Position numbers and translations under genes: made by a program. The notes under the pieces were generated by a model that was not told the origin of the DNA, did not search any database, and saw nothing but the letters and a program-made list of their open reading frames with translations. A DNA stretch of 64,000 nt from Siphonodentalium dalli (Eukaryota; Mollusca; Scaphopoda; Gadilida; Siphonodentaliidae), in assembly GCA_032622095.1 (NCBI GenBank), contig CP136069.1:170494394-170558393 (forward strand), written 5' to 3'. Of the stretch, positions 1 to 11,358 are shown piece by piece (the first letter of the stretch is position 1; the number at the start of each line of letters is the position of its first letter).

Positions 1-2775
1 AACAGTGAAGAGGATCAGGAACGTGGCACCAGCATCATGTATAAGACCAATCTCTATAACATTGCTGCAACAAAACGCGTGTGCGATTTGGAACAATTTG
101 GAAATTAGAATGGGGTGTGTTAATGTAAAACGGCGGCCGATCGTACATTGGGAACTAATAAATCCCAAAACAAAACGCGGGAATATATGCGCAAAGACAA
201 AGCCTGGTTCGATAGGGAGTGTCGGACACTGATAAATCAATTCAACCGTTCAAAGCGCGAGTACAATATAACACAATCTAGTATAGATAAGGATAAAATG
301 AAACTATCTTGCGCGAAGTATAGAGGGGTTATGGATAGAAAAATTAAAAAAAATGAGAGTAAAGCAGGTTTCACAACTTCGAGATGCATCTAAGTATTCA
401 GGTAAGTCATTCTGGGACAGACCTGACAAAATGAGTTCCGACAACCAGCCAAAAAAATGCAGAGGAAACGTCACAATAGAACAATTCGAGGAGTACTTTA
501 AGGATTTAAACCAAAACTGCTGTAATGATGAATCGGATGTTTCTGACTATGTAAACATGGACTTCAACGAACATTACGAGTCGCATCTAAACATACCAAT
601 AACACAAGAAGTAATTAGTATTGCTATAAGCAAGCTCAAAAACGGTAAGGCAGTAGGGGCGGATCACATTTTGAACGAATATATCAAAGAATCGTTTGGT
701 GAAATGATGAGCATTTATGTCAGCTTTTTTAATCTCATTTTGAGTAGTGGGCATTTTCCGAAACAATGGGCTTCAAATGATCCGGGGACAAAAGTTTACC
801 GGAATCATGTAGAGGAATTACCCTTCTAAGTTTTTTGCTAAACGTTTTACATGCGTTATTAATAATCGAATATCGTCAGTTGCAGAAGACAATGATCTGA
901 TAAATAAAATTCAGACAGGTTTTCGTAATGGTCACTCAACAATAGATAATATATTTATTCTACATGCTCTAATAAACGTATACCTGCAGAGCGGACGAAA
1001 TATATTTTGTACTTTTATTGACTTCCGCAAAGCAGTATATACTGTATTGTGAGATGCTCTATGGTTGAAACTTATGCAAGCAGATATAAAGGGTAAGATA
1101 CTACAGGTAATACGAAGCATGTACGACAATATAAAATTATGTGTGAAAAACAATAATTCGCAATCAGACTTCTTTATTAGCCAGATTGGCTTATTTCAAG
1201 GTGAACCAATGTCACCTCTTTTATTTTCTTTGTTTGTGAATGATATACAAAGTTTTCTGAGCGACTGCGCAATCTCAAACTTGAACTATTTTGATGAGAA
1301 ATATTTTGAACATATTGGCTGTTTTATAAATATATTGTGTTTATTATATGCAGACGATACCGTGATCCTCTCAGACTCGGAGAACAATATGCATCGTGCA
1401 CTTTCATCATTCGCAGATTATGCCGAGGCATGGAATCTCCAAGTGAATAGTGAAAACGAAAATGGTAATTTTTACTAACAAATTGTCAAAGAACTTACCA
1501 ATATTCACTTATCGGGGCCAATAAATACAAATTCTAAAAGAATTTAAAACCGAGGTTTTAAATTCTTTTACAATGGTAGATTCTGCCAATCGATTAAGCA
1601 GACCCAGACTACAGCAACGAGAGCCATGTATGGCCTTTTGAATGGAACAAGAAAGCTGCAGTTGCCTCTAGATATTATGTTTAAATTGTTTGATTCTATG
1701 ATTATGCCGATTATGCTGTATGGTGGTGAAGTTTGGTGTTTCAGGAAAACTCAAATTTTGGAAACCATTCATCTTACATTCTGCAAAATTATCACAACAA
1801 CGAAGTCTAGCACACCAAATTACATGGTATATGCATAATTGGGAAGATACCCCGTAATGATCGAAATTAAGTGCAGAGCAATATCATATTGGTCAAAACT
1901 AGTATCACACGAAGGATCCGAACTAGCTAAGAATGTATTCCTACTACTCAGTTATCTCAATGATAGTGGTGCCATGACAAAACAAGATTAAATGGATTTC
2001 CTTTATCAAAGAAACGCTGCGAGAAGTAAATATGGAAAGTGCGTGGCAGAATCAGTCAACACTAAGCACGACAGACATGAAGCGCATGAAAGCGAAATTA
2101 ATAGAACAACACGCAGATGGCCTCTTCGGCAATCTAAATATGTCTATCCCAAGCCGTGCCATATTATATTGAACATAAAGGATTCTGTCAGATTGAGCCG
2201 ATACTTAGTATATATGCCCTCTCATCTGGCTACTTATTTACTGAAATTTAGAACAGCCAACCACAGACTACCGATGGAGCAATGCAGATGGAATAAAAGT
2301 ACATGTAAAGACACGAAATACCCGTTGTGTGGCGAAAATGTCTGTGATGAATACCATTTTGTTATTTTGTGTACAGAACTTAACGACCTGCGAGAAACCT
2401 ATATCCCGAAGTATTACTGGGAAAATTCTAACAGAAATAAATTCTACAGATTGCTGTCACTGCTTAATTTATGTATATTGAAAAGAGTGAGCATTTTCTT
2501 AAAATTAACGTTAATAAAGTTACCATGACGCAAGTATTACATTATATTATATATAATGTTAATATTATATGAGTTATACCATTTAAGAACAAATATTCTT
2601 GAATGTATTAGCATTTTTTGTATTTATTATTAATATCATATAATATAATGGACTCATTTATTGATGTACATGTACGTTATGTATTGTTTGTATATATGTA
2701 TATAAGTTGTATAGCATGTTGCAACTTAAACGTTGACTTTGCTAATAAACCATCCATCCATCCAACCATCCATGT
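1..2775 (+). mobile_element. Degenerate non-LTR retrotransposon (LINE), reverse transcriptase and C-terminal region
   Basis: Broken reading frames on the + strand line up as one LINE ORF2. About 148-393 is a pre-RT segment. About 353-829 carries the RT N-terminal part, with the motif ISKLKNGKAVGADHILNEYI and then GHFPKQWA. About 880-1478 covers the RT palm: GFRNGHSTIDNIF, FIDFRKA, LFQGEPMSPLLFSLFVNDI and the catalytic LLYADDTVIL near 1340-1370. Positions 1626-1838 (YGGEVWCF) and 1992-2528 form the C-terminal domain, with a C-x-x-C...DEYHFVILC knuckle near 2330-2370. The 3' end reads AATAAACCATCC followed by a short (CATC)n tail near 2745-2775, as expected for target-primed insertion. Several frameshifts and stops break it, and the 5' end lies outside the window. 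The family clade was not determined; it is not the same family as the - strand elements at 5190 and 46600. Confidence 0.88.
1535..1570. repeat. Perfect 36-bp palindrome inside the LINE
   Basis: Two 17-base arms (TAAAAGAATTTAAAACC and its exact complement) surround a 2-base GA centre. It lies in a non-coding break of the LINE between the RT part and the C-terminal part. Confidence 0.9.
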
Positions 2776-3405
2776 AATATGGGAATACTAGTACACTAGT
2801 AGTTGTCATCCCACGTGTGCGAACCGTCGGAATACAGAACCTGCGGAATAAAAAAAACTTGGGAATAGAGATCATTCGGAATTAAGAAACTTCTGAATGG
2901 AGAACCTTCGGAATAGAGACCCCTGCCCAGATTTATATCAACTTGGTTCTTTTCACTAAACTACATTTTAGCATACGCCAATACATGTAATTTAATACAA
3001 TCGAAAGAGCGGAATTGTAGTAATAATGTCGCAAACGATACGCAACAGCAAATATAGTGTACACGAATTCCCACAGGTATAATGTATCTTCCTCTCAACT
3101 TATCACCAACATTGAACTGTTTCCGAGTGATACATGCCTTTACGTATAGGGATTTCTCCTCAGAAAAAGGCCAGTAAATTAACCCCATTCACATCTCCTG
3201 CCACATGTTTGTAAATACTGTACAAATAAACAATCATTAACAAACAAACTAACTGGATTAAGGCACATGCATATTACTTTGTCGTCATTAATATTATGTA
3301 AACTTGAGAAAATACCCTCTAACATGTTCATCATGGTAGGAGTTTCATAAATATTTAATTAGTTTTGCAGTTATCTGAGGTTAAAATATATAGTTTTCTC
3401 GACCC
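2776..3405. other. Stretch without a recognisable gene
   Basis: Sequence between the LINE tail and the minisatellite. It contains a small cluster of repeated phrases of the form 'gaatagagaNC' near 2830-2925 (about four degenerate 20-25 base copies) and otherwise nothing that I recognise. Confidence 0.5.
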
Positions 3406-3409
3406 GCCC

Positions 3410-4790
3410 GCTTCTTGTGTTGTGTATAGATATAAGCTGTCGTCTCATTAAAGGTACGGATGGCCTTCGCGGTAGGTAATGCTGTTAAAATAGTCACATC
3501 CGTTAAAACCGCCAGAAACAGAAAGAATATTAAAATATAGACATACCTTATTCTTATACCAATCATAAATATCGCGTAAATAGTATGATATTGTCAAGTT
3601 AGTACGCTTTGTTATGTAAACAAAAGCCGAAAACTTTAGAGAACCTGGCTTTTGTTTTCATAACAAAGCATATAAACTTGACAATAACATACTATTTACG
3701 CAATATATATAATTGGAGTACAAACAAAATATGTCTATTTTAATAATCATTCTGTTTATGGCAGTTTTAATGGGTGTGACTATTTGAACAGCATACCCAC
3801 CGCGAAGGCCACCCGTGCCTGTAATACTGCCGGGTATAATTATACATGTACGTGTAAGCGGTCATCTCTTTAATAATGCCTGGCATGTGCATGGAATGGG
3901 TCGTCTCTTTAATACTTCCTGGTATATACACCGGTGGAAGTCTCTTTAATACTGCCGGGTATATTCACAGGTAGACGGCGCATTACTACTGCCGGGTATA
4001 TACACAGGTGGACGGCGCATTAATACTGCCGGGTATATTCACAGGTGGACGGCGCATTACTACTGCCGGGTATATACACAGGTGGACGTCTCTTTAATAA
4101 TGCCGGGTATGTATACGTGTAAGCGGTAGTCTCTTTAATATACTGCCTGGTATATACACCGGTGGACGTCTCTTTAATACTTCCGGGTATATACACCGGT
4201 GGACGTCTCTTTAATACTGCCGGGTATATACACCGGTGGACGGCGGATTAATACTGCCGGGTATGTATACGTGTAAGCGGTAGTCTCTTTAATATACTGC
4301 CTGGTATATACACCGGTGGACGTCTCTTTAATACTTCCGGGTATATACACCGGTGGACGTCTCTTTAATACTTCCGGGTATATACACCGGTGGACGTCTC
4401 TTTAATACTGCCGGGTAATTACACCGGTGGACGGCGGATTAATACTGCCGGGTATGTATACGTGTAAGCGGTAGTCTCTTTAATATACTGCCTGGTATAT
4501 ACACCGGTGGACGTCTCTTTAATACTTCCGGGTATATACACCGGTGGACGTCTCTTTAATACTTCCGGGTATATACACCGGTGGACGTCTCTTTAATACT
4601 GCCGGGTATATTCACAGGTGGACCGCGGATTAATACTGCCGGTATGTATACGTGTAAACGGTAGTCTCTTTAATATACTGCCTGGTATATACACCGGTGG
4701 ACGTCTCTTTAATATTGTCTGGTATATAGACGAATGGACGTCTCATTAATATTACCGGGTGTAGTATACACGGGTGGACGGCGCGAGCGA
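3410..4790. repeat. 37-bp minisatellite with higher-order structure, interrupted by a TTAA element
   Basis: Roughly 25 copies of a 37-base unit of the form GTCTCTTTAATACTtCCGGG + TATATACACCGGTGGAC. A variant block (GTATGTATACGTGTAAGC + GGTA) recurs near 4105, 4260, 4450 and 4634, so groups of four to five monomers form a larger repeat of about 150-190 bases. The left end (about 3415-3447) is separated from the main array by the inserted element at 3448-3824. The right edge grades into a unique tail (4760-5160) that is repeated at 30130-30520, so the array is part of a dispersed element. Confidence 0.9.
3448..3824. mobile_element. Palindromic TTAA-flanked MITE inserted in the minisatellite
   Basis: The two halves are inverted copies. 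The left half starts TTAAAGGTACGGATGGCC near 3448; the right half ends GGCCACCCGTGCCTGTAA at 3824. Inner arms (cataacaaagc, gacaatAacatact, ttacgc) also pair around a centre near 3630. Flanks are TTAA on the left and GTAA on the right, read here as a TTAA target duplication with one mutated copy. The surrounding host sequence is a 37-bp minisatellite unit whose own sequence contains CATTAATACTG. The element is related to those at 18947 and 25964. No transposase is encoded. The TTAA target suggests a piggyBac-type transposase (inference). Confidence 0.8.
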
Positions 4791-5160
4791 CGGAGATAAA
4801 CAAGGTGTATTTTAGTTGAGAATACAAAAGCAGCTTCAATAAGATCGACAACTCAACACTGGCCGAATTACACGAGTGTTGCATGAGTTATCCATCGTGC
4901 CACGAAAATACTGTTGGGTGAAAGTTGAAGTAAATAGTTTTAGGCACAGGAACAATTTGTATGTATCGTAAAAGTCACAGAGATAGTTATACATGTATTT
5001 AAAGTACAACGTCTTCAAATTATGTATATGTTCTAACTGTAGACGCGATGTCACAACGGATAGGTATATGAATTATTTCGGTTTGCATAACAAGCGTCAT
5101 TTAATCTTACAAACACTCAGTAAATTGGTTATGTTGTATCACAACCATTAGTTATCATGC
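4760..5160 (+). repeat. Dispersed repeat tail, copy 1
   Basis: About 400 bases that closely match 30130-30520 in the same order and orientation. Shared phrases include gacaactcaacact, cacgaaaatactgtt, tcttcaaattatgtatatg and tgaattatttcggtttgc. Both copies are preceded by 37-bp minisatellite units, about 25 here and only about two at 30046. The end near 5160 (cacaaccattagttatc) is shared, so it is probably the element boundary. No coding capacity was seen. Confidence 0.8.
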
Positions 5161-5189
5161 CTCCGACAACTCTCCGCAAATGGCAGATT

Positions 5190-8100
5190 GAACTTTTTTT
5201 TTTACTTTAAACATATTTTAATGTATCTAGAAAATATACATAGGGATCATGGCACAAGTTATATACAAAACTTACAAACTTGCCCCTCTCCTAATACAAT
5301 CATGGAACATACATAAAAATACATAGCAGATATAGCACAAAGTGTTTATAAAGAAAAGTACAGAGTGTGTGTGCTGCGGATGTCGGGTTTCCATCTGTAT
5401 TCCAATCTCGGTTATGAAGAAAAACCTAGAACTCAGTGAGTTTGAAAGATGAATGGGGAGATTCACCATGCATGTTATCATACATGGGTTTGTTCAAAAT
5501 GCTTTGTTTTAGCTATAAAGGATTCAGTAATGCGGAATAGAGTGGTGTTCTTGCGGTTTTATATACCTTTAACCCCATGTAAGAAATTATTTGCTTCTAA
5601 TGATTGAAAACCATTAATACTTAAATTTCGGTAAAAGTCAATTCTCTGATCTACAAATAAAGGGCAAACATGAAAATAGTGATTGGCGTCTTCAATGTCT
5701 AAGTTACAGGGGCATATAGGCGACTCTGATATGTGATTATCGAACATATCCAAACGGAGATCACTACAATGATTCCGAATTTTACAGTGTATTGTATTAA
5801 TTTTCCTTTTTCCTGTATAAAAATAAGATGGGGGGTTTTATTATTGGGTTTATAATCCCGAAATTGGCTTTGAAATCTGAAATGGAGGTTGCATTGATTA
5901 TATACACAGGTAATGTGTTCCATTCCAGAACAACAGATGGGAGAAATGACTGTTTAAAATGCTCGGTATTAGCGAAATAGGAATACAATTTATTTGGGAA
6001 TCTAAGGTTATAATCCGATCGTTCTCTGGAGCGTGCTGGTAAGAGATATGTCAGATACAGATGGGCGTCTTCATTGATAATTCTGTAAATTGCTTGCAAA
6101 TGGCGATGTTGCCTGCGCCTGTGTAGTGTACGCCAACCTACATCAAGCCATAACTTGTTAAGTGATACTGAACGGTTTAGGTCGGTTACGATTCTAGCTG
6201 CGTCTTTATGTATTCGGTCGAGTTTTTCCAATAAATAATCGGGTGCTGAATCCCATACGACGTCAGCATAATCCAAAATAGGTAGAATATACGCATTGTA
6301 AATTTTTCCAGTGTCTTTCTATCGAGATCGTTTTTAAATTTCCTCAATTGTGATAGTCTAGAGGCAGCTTTTTTTGCTGCGTATTCGATTTGTTTGTTCC
6401 ATTTTAAATTTGATTGAAATTCAAAACCAAGGTGCTTATGCGATTCGTCAAAGGAAATAGTTTCGTCCTGGAATATTAAATCTGGGGAGTTATCTTGAGG
6501 CATGAATGAGAAGGATATTGCCTTGGTTTTCTTGGGTTGAACGAAACTAACCAGTTATCGTCCCATAGACTGACCCTTTTGAGGACCTCGTTTAGTTCTG
6601 ATTGCAGGGTGTTAAGATTTGAAGTGAGAAACTGTGAGACATGTGTCATCGGCATACATTCTAACAGTTGATGTGAGGTTCTCTGGTAGGTCATTAATGT
6701 ATATTAAAAATAGGAAAGGACCAAGGATATATCCTTGTGGAACACCCGCTGTGATGGTTTCAAAGTCAGAATAAGTGTTATTGATTCGGACCCTTTGCTT
6801 CATGTTAGTGAGATAGTCCTCCAGCCATTTAGAGAGCGCCCTGTTATCCCATATGCGGTAGTTTTGGCAATCAACCCTCTGTGCCAGAATCTCTCGAATG
6901 CTTTAGAGATATCACAAAATACTGAACAAGTGTATAAGCCTTTGTCGAGTGTCTGACACAGCTGGTGATAAAGATCAATCAATTGGAATGTAGTGCTGTC
7001 TTCGCGGAACGAAACCCGACTGATTTTGAAATAGAAGTTTATTCTCGTCAAAGAAGGACGGGATTCTCTTTAGAACTATCTTTTCAAAAACTTTACCCAG
7101 GCATGGTAGAAGGGAAATTGGTCGGTAATTAGCGCTATCTGCGGAATCTCCATGTTTAAAGATAGGAATCACATTGGCTTTCTTCCACTGTGATGGGAAC
7201 TTTCCCGTCTGTAGAGATTTTTTTAAAATTAAGAAAAGAGGGTGGGCTATAGCGTTAGCCGTGCCGTGGACCATTCTTGGACTAACCCCGTCATAGCCAT
7301 AGGCTTTGTTGGCTTTAAGTGATTTGATCGCAGATATGACATCGACTGAAAATTTAAGTTCAGATAATTCTTTAGTGCATCGTGAACTGAAATCAGGTAA
7401 TTTATGATCATTCTGGTCAATCGTGGAATTTGAAATGAATTTTTTATTCAGGCACTCGGCTTTTCCCAAATCGTTTGAGACAAAAGATACACCGTTGACT
7501 TTAATATCTCCTTCAGTAGAATAAATGGGTGGTACTTTAGTTATCTTCTTTTTGTTCAAAAGAAAGTTGATGAGATGCCAGAATTCAGGGGGCGAAGAAC
7601 TATCATTTACCCTATCTTCGATATTGTTTTCAAATTTGGCTTTCGCATACTTTTTCACGTTGTTCCTCGATTTTTTGTATTTTGTCCAATTATTTTCAGT
7701 GCTAGACTTTATGGCGACCGATCGCAATCTATATCGACGTCAAATCTCACGTCGGATGTCGCTATTGAACCAAATTTTGTTAAGCTTGGACGAGGGATCA
7801 AGATAATTTGAATTAAAATCCCCCAGTAGTATTACATTATGGGAGATTTCTAACGCTTCAAAAATGGATTCCTCGAAGAGGGTCCAATAGTTTGGGGCAC
7901 TGAAGTCTTCTGATCGGTATGATAGGCATAAGAGAAGTGTTTTAAGTTTACTGCGTATTTCAAACCACATTACAGACGAGTCAAATTCGAGGCTTTCTAT
8001 GCGCTTGTATAAGTTATCGTCGAAGTATACACAAATACCACCACCATGACAGTCCCGATCAGCTCGGACAGGAGAGGTGAATCATTCAATAAGAATATTT

Positions 8101-8390
8101 TCAGATGGGTATGAGGGGTCCAGGAGGGTTTCTGTAAAGCATAATATATCATAATCAGATATCATGTGATTTATTTTGTGGATTTTATTCCGGATGCTTC
8201 AGCTGGATGCTTCTTATATTTTGTTGGAAAATGGTCAAAGTGTCAGGATTGAACATAAGACTATTGAACGCGTAGTGGTTTATCCAACATGTCCTTGTGC
8301 AGATAGGATCACATTGCACCTGCATATTCACAATGGTTCATGTTGGACTTCTTTGATTCTGAGATAAGCCCATAGTGGACTAAAACCTGT
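5190..8390 (-). mobile_element. Degenerate non-LTR retrotransposon, endonuclease plus reverse transcriptase (Jockey/CR1-like)
   Basis: Read on the - strand. Endonuclease fragments: SIRNKIHKI and DILCFTETLLD near 8200-8110, RADRDCHGGGICVYFDD near 8070-8010, VILLGDFNSNY near 7830-7810. The RT runs from about 7727 to 6612, with [53 protein letters not shown] and the catalytic [10 protein letters not shown] near 6650. Thumb and C-terminal region follow at 6503-5797 (DYADVVWDSAP). A terminal SPICPCNLDIEDANHYFHVC knuckle ends near 5560. The 3' end is a run of T on the + strand near 5193-5203, that is, a poly(A) on the coding strand. At least five frameshifts or stops make it inactive. Clade assignment beyond the Jockey/CR1 group is uncertain. 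Confidence 0.9.
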
Positions 8391-8399
8391 TACTTCGTT

Positions 8400-9090
8400 G
8401 TGGAAACACATAAAGAGCGTACATCGGGTAAGTCACAAATGCAAATCGATACCATGTCATCAGACCTCTCAGCGGACGTGAGCGCAAATGACGTAGTGGT
8501 GCATGATATCATTCACCGACTCCAGTCTGTTGAGAGCGTGTCGGAATCAAACCAGTTGGCAATGCAAAGGATTGAGAGTGACCAATGCAACGGTGTAACC
8601 AAACTGAAATCTGATATAAAAATTATCAAGCAAGCAGGAAATATCCACGATTCTTGACAAATAAAAGTAACTCTGCGTCTTGTCCATCACTGTCCGCTTG
8701 TCTTTATTCGCACCTCAATATTCTTCACATGAATCACGGCCTTAAAGTCATAACAATCAATGTTAATGGCTTCCGTGTGCTCTCCAAACGAGCGAAGCTG
8801 TTTAATTACTGTGCTAGTCACAGAGTTATGATATTGTCCATCTGCAGGAAACGTATGCTCATTCTACTAAAACATCATCGAATCCGATTGGGGGGACCCT
8901 TTTGGTCATTTTGTGGTGGCGGTTCACGAGGAGTCGGAATTATTGTGTCAGAAAGTGTTCCCTTTTCTTTTGATCATATTTAGCGTGATTTTGATGGTAG
9001 GATTTTGGTGCTAGATTTTTCGATCGGTAACGGCCAGTACATAATAGTTAAAAGTTACGCGCCAAACTATGAAGATGATCGTCTGGATTT
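8400..9090 (+). mobile_element. 5' fragment of a second LINE: end of ORF1 and N-terminal APE endonuclease (L1/Tx1-like)
   Basis: A + strand reading frame at 8400-8657 gives an acidic, coiled-coil-like segment (ADVSANDVVVHDIIHRLQS) without a named domain. From about 8730 the frame reads LKVITINVNGFRVLSKRAKL, which is the start of an APE-type endonuclease. A QET signature, holding the catalytic Glu, lies in another frame near 8840-8850. SRGVGIIVSESVPFSFD (8920-8980) and VLDFSIGNGQYIIVKSYAPN (9005-9070) continue the domain. The frame changes show it is dead. Homology stops near 9090, so only the 5' part of the endonuclease remains. It is divergently placed beside the - strand LINE. Confidence 0.7.
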
Positions 9091-10930
9091 GGGGGTGGGG
9101 GTTGAAATAAACAGCGTTTGTTTTACTTATTTGCGATTTTTTTTAATTCTAAATGCCACAAAAACAATTCGACAAATTCACGAAAACCATGAAACGAATT
9201 TTGAGTGGAGAGCTCAAAATTAATTATCGTGTTTGTGGGTGACCCTGCAATTTTCCAATTGTTTTATTTCCGTAAGCCTTAAATCAGTCATGACTATTTA
9301 CAGCATTTCGCCGTATCTCCATGGGAACATGGATATAAGAAGGTACCCCCAAATAAATGCATGTAATAGCCAATTTTCGCTCGAGGCAAGATATAATGAA
9401 AACAATACTCGAAAACATGAATCTTTAAACTTGTCAAGTAGGCTACAGTTTATATTCAAGCAAGTACGAGGCTCGTTTGGCTAACTTCAACACTGAGTTG
9501 GACTAATAGTATTGTTTGATTGTGATGGTTTTTCGGAAAATTAACCCATTTGGAACTATTGGATTTTGGGTTGAAAGAAAAATATTAGAAACAGAAATAT
9601 GTTCTAAATGTCCTGTACTTAAATTATTTTGGCATGATAAAAACCCACGCCCTACTACAGTTGTCACTCTCCGTGTTGCTGCTCCAATTGAAAGAACATG
9701 ATTGAGAACTCGTTGGCCACTTACAGCTAGCTTATACTACGCATACCCGCAGTTGTATGGGTGACTGGATACCTGCCCCAGCAATACCGACCCAGACCAC
9801 AGAGACTACATCGTGCTTATCCGCATAAGCATATCCGCTACACTGTGCAGACATATATCTGGTGTAGACAAACTTTTATCGAGTATACCGCTTGCACACA
9901 TTTCCCAATATGTGACGCCTACCGCCATACCCCACAGCACCGCCTAAACTATAGGTGCAAAACATGTATTATAATTCACGCGGCCACTATAGTAACATGG
10001 CACCGCAAACGTTAAATGACTGCAATGTTTTTTTCCACGATAGGGTGCACCATATACACGAAACATGCCTATGAATCTGACAGATAGCATACATGTAAGC
10101 ATGCGAATACTCCATATAGCAGTGAGTGTGCAACTACATAGCTGTGATAGTTATTGTGTTCAATCATCTAAGTCGAAGTTCCACAAAAAACAAAAACAAA
10201 TGTTTAGTCCTTATAAGTATAGGTGGTGCTGGGGGGGGGGGGGGGGGGGGGCTAGGTGTCGCACATCGGGGAAATTTGTGCGACCGTCATTATATTATGG
10301 GAACATTGCTCTAGTTTACGAATTCAGAGGGCGTCGGGCCGAGGCGGGTGACAAACTAACGATTTGTACTATATTTCCTAGGGTACCCTACATAACAATT
10401 GACTGGTTTTAAAAAGTTGACAAGGAATAACCAACTGGCTAACTCGGTTACAAAAATTGGAACGTATGAAAACATCTTTGCTCATATATGGGGCGTATGT
10501 TGACACTTAATCAGATATAACATTGTTTTTTTTCTGATTTTGCGACGTAAAGAATGTAACGTTATGGGTAAAAAATTCATGGCGATTCATTAAAATATAG
10601 CATATGTACCAAGTTCTTCAATTCTATATACTTTTAGAAATGGTAGGATATTCCCAAAACAGTGTTCAAACAAATATGTCTTTCCAACTGTCGAAATAGC
10701 CAACAAACACTTAACCCTCCCCAAAATTTCACAATTATGTAAAATGAGGCATCCATGTAGGTTGTATCGAAGACAAACTTAACAGTGCATAATGTGTAGA
10801 ACACTGCATAACTAAAAAGGAAGAAAATGCACAAATTAACATGCCGTATACACCTTTTTATTGGAACCAGCTTCGCCTTCTGTGTACACTTTTAATGCTC
10901 CCCGTATACTATCCGTACCACAGTTGATGG
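9091..10930. other. Stretch without a recognisable gene; contains a 21-base G run
   Basis: No conserved reading frame or RNA was recognised. A homopolymer of 21 G lies at 10231-10251. The rest is AT-rich sequence with no repeat relation that I could find inside the window. Confidence 0.5.
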
Positions 10931-10934
10931 AAAC

Positions 10935-11028
10935 CCCCGAAAAAATAAATATCCCCACCTCTATTATTAGTAGAGGTGGAGCTCCACCTCTATTATTAGT
11001 AGATGTGGAGGTATTTATTTTTTCGGGG
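10935..11028. repeat. Cloverleaf-like nested palindrome
   Basis: A 17-bp outer stem (CCCCGAAAAAATAAATA at 10935-10951, with its exact complement at 11012-11028) encloses two tandem hairpins. Each hairpin has the form CCACCTCTA-TTATTAG-TAGAGGTGG; the second has one mismatch. They are separated by AGCT. Together they would fold as a three-way junction. Because of the symmetry, both strands give nearly the same short peptide, so neither frame is a gene. Confidence 0.9.
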
Positions 11029-11358
11029 TCATTGACACAAATTTCAAACAACTGTGATCCGTACATGCAGATAAAACCGCGACTATGGCAAGTAGGTGTA
11101 GCCTTTTGTGACGAGTTTCAACAGAGCACGCTTAATTAAGTTTGATTGTGCATCAATTGCCGCGATCTTTACATTAAATGGTGACATAATTTCTCGCTTG
11201 AGCGTGTTCTGAGTGCGAATATGTTCATGTTTTAGAAACGACAGTTATCTTGAATCGGAGTATACGGAACGCAGTTAGTTCTTTGAGGTAATATATAGGT
11301 TATGTAACTATTTTCGTTTAGGCACTGTTTATGCCTCCTTGACTATATTTATATACTA
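11029..11358. other. Stretch without a recognisable gene
   Basis: Nothing recognised between the palindrome and the Helitron-like end at 11359. Confidence 0.4.

Noticed and set aside
10836-11139. Two opposite frames with the peptide RGGAPPLL as genes
   Set aside because: They are mirror readings of the cloverleaf palindrome.
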